Both the position numbers and the translations under genes were made by a program. A DNA stretch of 7,461 nucleotides. Origin: an uncultured Bacilli bacterium. GTDB taxonomy: Bacteria; Bacillota_I; Bacilli_A; RF39; UBA660. Location: NCBI GenBank assembly GCA_934130485.1, contig CAKOYE010000044.1, positions 1-7,461 of the forward strand. Direction: 5' to 3'. Each line of letters starts with the position of its first letter. Position 1 is the stretch's first letter. Of this stretch, positions 1 to 6,161 are shown piece after piece. A model generated the notes under the pieces. The model was not told the origin of the DNA. It searched no databases and saw nothing but the letters and a program-made list of their open reading frames with translations.

Positions 1-25
1 AAAAATCAGTCATATTTCAGACTGA
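1..25 (-). terminator. Rho-independent terminator after ssrA
   Basis: On the minus strand TCAGTC (25-20), an 8-base loop and GACTGA (11-6) form a 6-bp hairpin followed directly by TTTTT at 5-1, where the window ends. It lies about 40 bases beyond the tmRNA CCA end. The stem is short, but the T-run is in the right place. Confidence 0.65.
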
Positions 26-38
26 AAATGTATTTAAA

Positions 39-55
39 GTTCGAATAGTTCGAAC
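39..55. repeat. Perfect inverted repeat between tmRNA 3' end and terminator
   Basis: GTTCGAA-TAG-TTCGAAC is a 7-bp perfect inverted repeat with a 3-base centre. It could form a small hairpin in the ssrA 3' trailer or be a protein site. Its role is unknown. It has no T-run and is not itself a terminator. Confidence 0.55.
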
Positions 56-66
56 AGATTCGCCAC

Positions 67-443
67 TGGTGGAACTGAGGGGGATTGAACCCCTGTCCAA
101 AAATATTTAGTAAAAAACATCTACAAGTTTAGTCAATTAATTAAATTCCTAAATAATTATAGTAACTGACAACTAATTATTTAGTAAGCATATAAAATTC
201 ATTATTACTTCTATGCTAAATAATAATATATCCTGCTAAATCGAACTCTCTAAAAAACTCACAGGCAAAATTTTAAAGAAAGTTGCATCCCCTATTAATT
301 AGGCAAATACAACATCATTCTTAGCGAATAATGAAGTGAATGCATTTTTTAATTTATTTCCATTTAATTTTTGTTTGTACTTAACGCGTACCTTCGACTT
401 GCAGTTTAGTACCTCCTATTCCCGTCGAACCCAAATCAGTCCC
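67..443 (-). ncRNA. ssrA: tmRNA (transfer-messenger RNA, 10Sa RNA)
   Basis: One-piece tmRNA that acts with SmpB to rescue ribosomes stalled on mRNAs lacking a stop codon, adding a degradation tag. The 5' end reads GGGACTG and the 3' end CAGTTCC-A-CCA. These pair into a 7-bp acceptor stem with G-U at the third pair, the alanine identity element. The T arm is AGGGG, loop TTCAATC, CCCCT (about 79-95), and CCA is encoded at 69-67. The 5' part contains the family-typical GGGTTCGACGGG, and the 3' part contains GACTAAACTTGTAGA, the conserved segment before the T arm. The length, 377 nt, is normal. The gene lies 40 bases after smpB on the same strand, and its 5' G sits exactly where transcription should start from an extended -10 box at 458-450. 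I did not fold the pseudoknots in detail. Confidence 0.97.
299..361 (-). other. tmRNA proteolysis-tag reading frame
   Basis: Open frame inside ssrA ending in GCC-TAA (stop at 301-299). Read from a GGA codon at 361-359 it encodes GNKLKNAFTSLFAKNDVVFA. The resume codon is inferred: GGA follows TTAAAT, much as in B. subtilis, where the encoded tag starts with Gly after an A/T-rich stretch. The frame stays open upstream, so a start a few codons earlier is possible. The C-terminus VVFA is certain from the sequence. It differs from the usual Bacillota ...ALAA and resembles the ...FA endings known from mollicute tags. Confidence 0.8.
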
Positions 444-449
444 AATAAC

Positions 450-478
450 ATTATAGCAAAAAAAAATAAAAAGTACAC
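450..478 (-). promoter_or_regulatory. Extended -10 promoter of ssrA
   Basis: On the minus strand TGCTATAAT (458-450) is a perfect extended -10 element. The last T is at 450, and six bases later comes G443, the 5' base of mature tmRNA, so initiation there would need no 5' trimming. The -35 region is weak (TGTACT at 477-472, 16 bases upstream), which is common with a TG extension. A T-run fills the spacer. ssrA can therefore be transcribed independently of smpB. Confidence 0.75.
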
Positions 479-483
479 ACTTT

Positions 484-930
484 CTATTTTAAATTTAAAT
501 TTTTATATTGTTTTTTTAATTCCCTATTAACATCACGTTGTTTTATTGATTCTCTTTTATCGTAATTTTTTTTACCCTTAGCTATTCCCAAAAGTAATTT
601 AGCACGATTATTTTTAAAATATATTTTTAAAGGAACTAACGTGTTTCCATTTAATACAACCGTATCACGAAGTTTAAATATTTCTTTTTTATTTAGCAAT
701 AATTTTCTTGTCCTTGTTTCATCATGATTAAAAATATTTCCTTCCTTATAATGACTTATATGCATATTAAGAATAAATACTTCACCATTTTTAACAATTG
801 CATAACTATCTTTTAAATTTGCTCTTCCATCCCTTATTGACTTAATTTCTGTTCCGCTTAAAACTAAACCTGCCTCAATAGTATCTAATATTTGATAATC
901 ATAATATGCTTTTTTATTATTAATTTCCAT
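484..930 (-). CDS. smpB: SsrA-binding protein SmpB
   Basis: A 148-residue basic protein that binds the tRNA-like part of tmRNA, brings it to the stalled ribosome and places its C-terminal tail in the empty mRNA channel. Recognition is clear: EAGLVLSGTEIKSIRDGRANLKDSYA (about 20-44), NMHISHYKEGN (55-65), NHDETRTRKLLL (68-79) and GKKNYDKRESIKQRD (119-133) match B. subtilis SmpB nearly block for block. The length is close to the usual 150-160 residues. The N-terminal motif usually written HDY reads YYDY here (9-12), a mild departure. Translation starts at ATG 930-928 behind AGGTGA with a 3-base spacer. This ribosome site overlaps the stop codon of the upstream capA-like gene (TAG at 940-938), suggesting cotranscription and possibly coupled translation. 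ssrA follows 40 bases downstream under its own promoter. Confidence 0.97.
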   Translation of the reverse strand: MEINNKKAYYDYQILDTIEAGLVLSGTEIKSIRDGRANLKDSYAIVKNGEVFILNMHISHYKEGNIFNHDETRTRKLLLNKKEIFKLRDTVVLNGNTLVPLKIYFKNNRAKLLLGIAKGKKNYDKRESIKQRDVNRELKKQYKNLNLK

Positions 931-937
931 AATTCAC

Positions 938-2062
938 CTAAGCTAATGGAACTACTTCAATAGAATTATCATACATTTTAATTATATTAGAATACTTTTC
1001 ATACAGTGAAACATAGTTTGGTAGAATATTAGAATTTAATTCAGTAAATGGATAAACATAATAATTTCTAAAATTATTGTAATACGTATATATCAAATTT
1101 GCCTTTACATTTTCTATTTTAATTGTATTATCATCATTTTTCACAATATCGTAAGAAACCATAGCGCCAACCAATCTATCAATACCAATTTGTGCAGAAA
1201 TGAAATTTCCCAAAGAATATATAACCAAAGTATCACCAATATATTCAATAGGTTCAATAACGTGTGGATGTGTTCCTATAATAACATTTACACCTAAACT
1301 AGATAAATACCCAGCAATTTGTTTTTGACTATTTACAGGAGTTGCTGTATATTCCTCTCCCCAGTGCATAGCAACAATTATAACATCAGTATAAGGTTTT
1401 ACAGATTCAATATCTTTTTTTACTTGCTCTGGATCATATCTATTTACTAAATAATCTTTACCACTTGGAGTATTAATACCATTTGTGTTAGTAGTATAAG
1501 AAAGCATAGTATATTTAATACCATTTACTTCTCTTACATTGATTTTATTTCTATGTTCAAAAGAATCATAACTACCAGCAACCATTACATCTTTTGTAGC
1601 CCAATATTGTTGTGTTGAATATAAAATTGCTTTTTCGCCTCTATCTAGGGTATGATTATTTGCAAGACTTACAATATTAAAACCGGCATCAAGCATAGCG
1701 TCACCAATTTCATCAGGTGAATTAAAACAAGGATAAGTTGAAACTCCTAAATTTTTACCACCTATAATTGTTTCCTGATTATAATATTTTAAATCATAAC
1801 CCGATACCAAATTTTTTATCGAAGGTATCATCTTTTTAAAATCATAACTATCTCCAGATATAAATGCATCTTGATAAACAGAACTATGAATTAGGGCATC
1901 ACCAGCTGTAATCATTGAAACTCTATTAGAAGGTTTATCTATTGTTACATTAAAATCATTCTTGTAAGATAAATCTACATTTTTTTCTTCATTCACACAT
2001 CCAGTAACACACAACCAAACAAATAATAAGGATACGAAAATACTAAATCTTTTTAACTTCAT
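938..2062 (-). CDS. CapA/PgsA-family lipoprotein, metallophosphatase-like (PGA_cap)
   Basis: A 374-residue secreted lipoprotein of the CapA family, known from poly-gamma-glutamate capsule systems but widespread without them. The N-terminus MKLKRF, a hydrophobic stretch and the lipobox VTGC (19-22) predict lipidation at Cys22. The metallophosphatase-like motifs are all present: AGD (53-55) followed by H59, LANNHTLDRG (134-142), MHWGEEY (232-238), GTHPH (263-267) and YSLGNF (282-287). The family's likely metal ligands (Asp, His, NNH, HWG, HPH) are therefore kept. The start is chosen at ATG 2062-2060 because GGAG lies 6 bases upstream. An in-frame ATG at 2074 lacks any ribosome site and would add MEKF. 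The gene begins 13 bases after the membrane-protein stop and ends 7 bases before smpB. No PgsB or PgsC ligase is in the window, so a poly-glutamate role is unproven and the substrate is unknown. Confidence 0.92.
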   Translation of the reverse strand: MKLKRFSIFVSLLFVWLCVTGCVNEEKNVDLSYKNDFNVTIDKPSNRVSMITAGDALIHSSVYQDAFISGDSYDFKKMIPSIKNLVSGYDLKYYNQETIIGGKNLGVSTYPCFNSPDEIGDAMLDAGFNIVSLANNHTLDRGEKAILYSTQQYWATKDVMVAGSYDSFEHRNKINVREVNGIKYTMLSYTTNTNGINTPSGKDYLVNRYDPEQVKKDIESVKPYTDVIIVAMHWGEEYTATPVNSQKQIAGYLSSLGVNVIIGTHPHVIEPIEYIGDTLVIYSLGNFISAQIGIDRLVGAMVSYDIVKNDDNTIKIENVKANLIYTYYNNFRNYYVYPFTELNSNILPNYVSLYEKYSNIIKMYDNSIEVVPLA

Positions 2063-2068
2063 AAATTT

Positions 2069-2072
2069 CTCC
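2069..2072 (-). promoter_or_regulatory. Shine-Dalgarno site deciding the capA-like start
   Basis: GGAG (2072-2069) lies 6 bases before ATG 2062-2060. It overlaps the upstream in-frame ATG (2074-2072), which has no ribosome site of its own. This supports the shorter protein, whose n-region (MKLKR) is also a normal lipoprotein start. Confidence 0.7.
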
Positions 2073-2075
2073 ATT

Positions 2076-3920
2076 CTATTTTTTATCTACTAATAAAAAT
2101 GTATTATAATATTTAAATTTACAATTATCACATTTTTTTATATATTCATCATAAAAATTTTTATTAAATTCATTATTATTTTGATTATAAAAAAACTTTA
2201 ATATTGACTTTCTATAAAAAAGAATAACATAATGATCACAAGGTAACTCATCAAGATCAATATTGAAAAAATAATTATCCATAATATAATTATACAACTG
2301 ATTTTCAGGATAATCAATTTTTTTAGTTTCAAAATACGAAGTTAACCAAACTCTTGCATATGGAATCGCATTAGAATATATATTTCTAACACCATTATTA
2401 TATAATAATTTTAACTCTTCCATTTCATCATATCTTAGAATAACTGTAGGATAAATAATTTTATCAAGATTATACTTATAAATACCAAAAATAGTATTAT
2501 ATTTATCATCACTATGATCCTTAGTAAATGAAACCAAATTTGACCTAAATAAAAAACTTATAAATAAAATTATGCAACATAATAAAATAACAGGAAAATT
2601 AAACGATATTGTTTTATTAAAAACATCATAAATAAATTCAAATATTAAATAAAAACTAATAAACCATATTAAATAGAATATTTTAGATAAATAATAAATA
2701 CTTGCCATTTTATTTAATATTAAAATTAAAATTAATGTAACAAAAAGAAGTGAAAAAATAAAAATTAGACATTCTAAATTTACTCTATTATCTTTAATTA
2801 AATAAATAATATAATAAAAAATAATTGGAATAAATAGTATAAAATTGTTAATTATATCAACATAACAAAAACCATCCAAAGAAAGTTGATAAATAAAATT
2901 TTGATTTGAATTACCCAAATTTGGATATATAAAATAGAAAAAGCCAGCTATAGATGGTAAAATAATTATTAAAAGTAAAAATATTAAATTTTTTTTACAA
3001 CATAATTTTTTTTGTTTAATTAAAGAATTATAAATTAAATAAACAAAAAAACTAATATATATAATTGGAACAAAAAAATAATATGTAAAAAATAATCCAG
3101 TACTAGTAATACTTAATAATATTATATAAGTTAAATAATTAAAATTATTCTTACTATAATACTTATATAATATTAAAATCAAATTAATAATAATTAAAGA
3201 GTGTCCTAAATAAAAAAAGCCAAATATTAAATTATTTAACGGATATCCCATTATATAAAATAAAGTTCCAATTATTAAAAATAAAAAATTAACTTTTCCT
3301 TCATCATCAGAAATTAAGGTATAAAACATAAATGCTGATAACATTAACATAAAAACATCATAAATTATATATAATTTATAAAAATCAAAATAATCTATAA
3401 ATGGAGAAAAAATTTCAAATATTATTCCTAAATTTGCATAAGAAGCGAATTGCCTAGTTTCAAAATTAACAATTGTTTTTTTCGTTGATTGATTTAATAG
3501 TGATAAATTATCGTAAAAATCTTTTGCTGTTAAATAATGAACACCAGGATCACTTGTTTCATAAGAAATATTAAAATAACCAAATTTTTTTAAACATACA
3601 AAAGAAAGTACAAAGATAAATATTATAATAGCAACAATATCACGTTTTAAAATATAATACCTTTGAAAATTTTTTGATTTAATACCAGTCAAAATAATTA
3701 TTAATATTACTAATAAATTTGTAATTGTAAGAGATATTAAATTAATTTGAATTAAAAATAAATTTAATAAGTAAGAAACAAGAGAATTATAACAAAAAAC
3801 AAGACCAAAGGTAATTATTAACCATTTAATTAAATTTTGTTTATTATCAGATTTTTTTATAAATAAAAAAATAATTATTAATGACAATAAAGATATAAAA
3901 TACAAAATTGAAGAAAACAA
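2076..3920 (-). CDS. Polytopic membrane protein with GT-C-like loop and extracytoplasmic C-terminal domain
   Basis: A 614-residue integral membrane protein; I do not recognise a named family. Hydrophobicity and positive-inside charges suggest 14 helices (near 2-21, 31-53, 61-79, 95-110, 182-202, 210-227, 230-253, 261-276, 279-298, 311-332, 356-375, 381-403, 408-431, 442-459), with both termini outside. The large outer loop after helix 4 (about 111-180) carries ETSDPGVHYLTAKDF (121-135). An acidic loop with Asp and His before many helices recalls GT-C glycosyltransferases that use lipid-linked sugars, but that is inference. Residues 460-614 form a soluble outer domain with a CxxC pair (597-600) and Cys561. 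The start is chosen at TTG 3920-3918, four bases after AGGTGA; the ATG at 3935 would lie almost at the transcription start. The capA-like gene follows 13 bases on, so the two probably act together at the cell surface. The gene is extremely rich in Ile, Phe, Tyr, Asn and Lys. Confidence 0.8.
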   Translation of the reverse strand: MFSSILYFISLLSLIIIFLFIKKSDNKQNLIKWLIITFGLVFCYNSLVSYLLNLFLIQINLISLTITNLLVILIIILTGIKSKNFQRYYILKRDIVAIIIFIFVLSFVCLKKFGYFNISYETSDPGVHYLTAKDFYDNLSLLNQSTKKTIVNFETRQFASYANLGIIFEIFSPFIDYFDFYKLYIIYDVFMLMLSAFMFYTLISDDEGKVNFLFLIIGTLFYIMGYPLNNLIFGFFYLGHSLIIINLILILYKYYSKNNFNYLTYIILLSITSTGLFFTYYFFVPIIYISFFVYLIYNSLIKQKKLCCKKNLIFLLLIIILPSIAGFFYFIYPNLGNSNQNFIYQLSLDGFCYVDIINNFILFIPIIFYYIIYLIKDNRVNLECLIFIFSLLFVTLILILILNKMASIYYLSKIFYLIWFISFYLIFEFIYDVFNKTISFNFPVILLCCIILFISFLFRSNLVSFTKDHSDDKYNTIFGIYKYNLDKIIYPTVILRYDEMEELKLLYNNGVRNIYSNAIPYARVWLTSYFETKKIDYPENQLYNYIMDNYFFNIDLDELPCDHYVILFYRKSILKFFYNQNNNEFNKNFYDEYIKKCDNCKFKYYNTFLLVDKK

Positions 3921-3924
3921 ACAA

Positions 3925-3930
3925 TCACCT
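3925..3930 (-). promoter_or_regulatory. Shine-Dalgarno site deciding the membrane-protein start (TTG)
   Basis: AGGTGA (3930-3925) is followed by 4 bases and TTG (3920-3918). The same site and spacing precede rnr. The longest frame starts at ATG 3935 and would translate this site as Val-Gly-Asp. With transcription predicted to start near 3938, that ATG would have almost no leader. Confidence 0.6.
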
Positions 3931-3944
3931 ACCATCTAAGAATA

Positions 3945-3953
3945 ATTATAACA
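3945..3953 (-). promoter_or_regulatory. Extended -10 promoter of membrane protein-capA-smpB unit
   Basis: TGTTATAAT on the minus strand (3953-3945) is a perfect extended -10 element. The expected -35 position (about 3973-3968) is only ATTTTT, so recognition would rest on the TG extension. Initiation is predicted near 3938, giving a leader of about 18 bases before the TTG start. It lies just downstream of the rnr terminator, so the three following genes probably form a separate unit. Confidence 0.65.
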
Positions 3954-3979
3954 TACATTCTATTTTTAAAAATCTTTTT

Positions 3980-4010
3980 AAAGAAAAAAATTTCAAAAAT
4001 GAAATTTTTC
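3980..4010 (-). terminator. AT-rich hairpin terminator after rnr
   Basis: One base after the rnr stop codon, AAAAATTTCA (4009-4000), a 4-base T loop and TGAAATTTTT (3995-3986) form a 10-bp perfect hairpin continued by TTCTTT. Only one pair is G-C, so it is weak by Gram-positive standards but typical for so AT-rich a genome. The A/T symmetry means it might also act on transcripts from the other direction. Confidence 0.6.
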
Positions 4011-6113
4011 TTAGACATATTTCTTTACAATAATAAAATCAACCGTTTTTGCTTCCTTATTAGCAGCTTTAACTTTTACCCTAACATTATCACCTAGTCT
4101 ATAACCACGTTTGTCTTTTTTTCCTCTTAAACTAAATGTTTCTTCATCAAAAACATATGTATCATTTGTTAAATCATCAATTTTAACAAGACCTTCAACT
4201 GAATTTGGAAGTTCGACAAAAATACCAAAACTCATAATACTACTAATCATACCATCATACTCAAAACCAATGTATTTTTCCATATATTCAGCCTTTTTCA
4301 TATCATCAACTTCACGTTCGCATTCAATTGAATCACGTTCTTTATTTGATGAATGTTCAGTTAAAAATGGTAATTTATTATCCCAATATTCAATGGTATC
4401 ATTATCAGTTTGATGATTAAATAAATAAGTTCTAAGTAATCTATGAACAGTTGTATCAGGATATCTTCTTATTGGAGAAGTAAAATGGGTATAACACTTA
4501 CTTGCAATTCCAAAATGTCCTATATTTTTTTTATCATAAACAGCTTTTTGCATACTTCTTAAAAGAAGCCTTGATAAAATAGAGAACTCTTTTTTATCAC
4601 TCAATTGTTTCAATATTCTTTGCATCTCTTTTGGAGTAATTTCTTTTATTTTTCCATTTACTTTATAACCTAATATAGAAATAAACTTTAGAAAATTATT
4701 AATTTTTTCTTCATTTGGTTCTCCGTGAATACGATATACAAATGGTAAATTCATAAAATAAATACAAGACGCAACCGTTTCATTCGCTGCAATCATAAAA
4801 TCCTCAATTAATTTTTCACCAACTCCACGATTTCTTAAAACAACATCAATTGCTTCACCCTTATCATTTACAATAATTTTTGCTTCCTCAATATTAAAAT
4901 CAATACAACCACGTCTTGTTTTATAATCTCTTAAAATTTTTGAAAGTTCCATCATTTTTTTTAAACTTTCAACGTATGGTTCATAACCATCTGGAACTAT
5001 ATTTTCCTCTAGAATTTTGTTAACACATTTATATGTCATTTGTTTTTTTGATCTAATTACACTTTCAAATATATCATAACTAACAACTTCGCCTTTATGA
5101 TTTATTTCCATTTCACAAGATATCGCAAGCCTATCAACATTAGGATTCAAAGAACAAATACCATTTGATAACTTATGAGGTAACATAGGTATTACTCTAT
5201 CAGCTAAATATACACTAGTTCCCCTGTCATATGCTTCTTCGTCTATTTTAGAGTTTTCTTTTACATAGTAACTTACGTCAGCAATATGAACGCCTAATTT
5301 ATAATTTGTATTATTCAAAATATCAATTGAAATAGCATCATCTATATCTTTTGTATCATCACCATCAATAGTAAAAATTTGTTTTTCTCTTAAATCTCTT
5401 CTACCAACTATTTCTTCTTCAGATACTTCATTTGGCAATTTTTGAACTTCATCCATTACTTCATCTGAAAAAGTGTCATTAATTCCATATTTGTTAACAA
5501 TTGATAAAATATCAACTCCAGGATCATTTTTATGACCTAAAATTTTTATAACTTGAGCTTTATAACAATTTCCTTTTAATTTTTCACATATTTTAATTAA
5601 AACTTTATGGCCATTCATAGCACCCATAGTCTTATTTTTATCAACAATAATATCAATATTGACTTTTTGCTCATCTAATTTAACTTTAGGTACTTTATCA
5701 TCATAATAAAATTCGCCAACCATTTGTTTAAATTTTCTATCAACAATCTTAACAATTCTACCTTCCAAATCAAGGCCTTTTTTAGAAATAATTTCAACTA
5801 TAACTCTATCACCGTGAATAGCGCCATTCATATTTAAAGCAGCAACAAAAACATCTTCATCGCCCTCAATATCAACAAATCCATATCCTTTCTTATTTCC
5901 AATCATTTTACCAACTTTTAAATGACTATTATTAAAAAGCATATAATTATTTTTATTTGTTCTATATATACTTAAATTATCCTCTAATTCATTTAAAACT
6001 TTTAATAAAGATTTTAAACCTTCAACATCATTAATCCCTAACCTATCTTCAAGTTCGTGAACACTTAATGCTGAATCACTTTTTTTTAGAATTTCCAAAA
6101 TAGAATCTCTCAT
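4011..6113 (-). CDS. rnr: Ribonuclease R (3'-5' exoribonuclease, RNB family)
   Basis: A 700-residue processive 3'-5' hydrolase that degrades structured RNA, including tRNA, rRNA fragments and non-stop mRNA released by tmRNA. Domains in order: winged helix (about 1-60, MRDSILEILKK onward), cold-shock domain (GNKKGYGFVDIEGDEDVFV, 72-90), second OB region (about 130-195), RNB catalytic domain (about 235-575) and S1 domain (about 615-695). The catalytic acids are intact in TIDGDDTKDIDDA: Asp250, 256, 258 and 259, matching Asp201, 207, 209 and 210 of E. coli RNase II. YTHFTSPIRRYPD (541-553) supplies the conserved arginine. The protein ends right after S1, without the Lys-rich tail seen in E. coli RNase R. 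The start is chosen at ATG 6113-6111, four bases behind AGGTGA; the ATG at 6128 would translate that site. The glycosyltransferase-like gene lies 48 bases upstream with no terminator between. Confidence 0.97.
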   Translation of the reverse strand: MRDSILEILKKSDSALSVHELEDRLGINDVEGLKSLLKVLNELEDNLSIYRTNKNNYMLFNNSHLKVGKMIGNKKGYGFVDIEGDEDVFVAALNMNGAIHGDRVIVEIISKKGLDLEGRIVKIVDRKFKQMVGEFYYDDKVPKVKLDEQKVNIDIIVDKNKTMGAMNGHKVLIKICEKLKGNCYKAQVIKILGHKNDPGVDILSIVNKYGINDTFSDEVMDEVQKLPNEVSEEEIVGRRDLREKQIFTIDGDDTKDIDDAISIDILNNTNYKLGVHIADVSYYVKENSKIDEEAYDRGTSVYLADRVIPMLPHKLSNGICSLNPNVDRLAISCEMEINHKGEVVSYDIFESVIRSKKQMTYKCVNKILEENIVPDGYEPYVESLKKMMELSKILRDYKTRRGCIDFNIEEAKIIVNDKGEAIDVVLRNRGVGEKLIEDFMIAANETVASCIYFMNLPFVYRIHGEPNEEKINNFLKFISILGYKVNGKIKEITPKEMQRILKQLSDKKEFSILSRLLLRSMQKAVYDKKNIGHFGIASKCYTHFTSPIRRYPDTTVHRLLRTYLFNHQTDNDTIEYWDNKLPFLTEHSSNKERDSIECEREVDDMKKAEYMEKYIGFEYDGMISSIMSFGIFVELPNSVEGLVKIDDLTNDTYVFDEETFSLRGKKDKRGYRLGDNVRVKVKAANKEAKTVDFIIVKKYV

Positions 6114-6117
6114 ATAA

Positions 6118-6123
6118 TCACCT
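6118..6123 (-). promoter_or_regulatory. Shine-Dalgarno site deciding the rnr start
   Basis: AGGTGA (6123-6118), four bases, then ATG (6113-6111). The in-frame ATG at 6128-6126 lies just upstream of the site and has no ribosome site of its own, so the annotated start should be the downstream Met (MRDSIL...). This matches the winged-helix start of other RNase R proteins. Confidence 0.75.
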
Positions 6124-6129
6124 AACATA

Positions 6130-6135
6130 ATTATA
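6130..6135 (-). promoter_or_regulatory. Possible -10 box upstream of rnr
   Basis: TATAAT (6135-6130) is a consensus -10 hexamer without a TG extension or a clear -35 partner. Initiation seven bases on would fall at 6123, giving a leader of about 10 bases that begins at the ribosome site. Chance hexamers are frequent at this base composition, and rnr may instead be read through from the upstream gene. Confidence 0.35.
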
Positions 6136-6161
6136 AATTAAAAATATATAAAATGATACAT

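Noticed and set aside
299..361. Use of TGA as Trp (mycoplasma code), suggested by the mollicute-like tag
   Set aside because: All long proteins read through without any TGA, and Trp positions in RNase R and the CapA-like protein use TGG.
336..530. Plus-strand open frame of 64 codons
   Set aside because: It lies antisense across the 5' half of tmRNA and the end of smpB, has no ribosome site and has low-complexity composition.
981..986. TATAAT on the minus strand inside the capA-like gene, about 50 bases before smpB
   Set aside because: It has no TG extension and only a partial -35; such hexamers are expected by chance in DNA this AT-rich. It could still be a weak smpB promoter.
938..2062. 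Assigning the CapA-like gene to poly-gamma-glutamate synthesis (pgsA/capA symbol)
   Set aside because: No ligase genes pgsB/capB or pgsC/capC are in the window, and the family is common in bacteria that make no such capsule.
2100..3900. AT-rich low-complexity stretch as a possible non-coding or decayed region
   Set aside because: A single uninterrupted 615-codon frame with regular membrane helices and a consistent positive-inside topology shows it is an intact gene.
4111..4413. Plus-strand open frame of 100 codons
   Set aside because: It is antisense to the RNase R catalytic/S1 region, which is strongly conserved, and has no promoter or ribosome site of its own.
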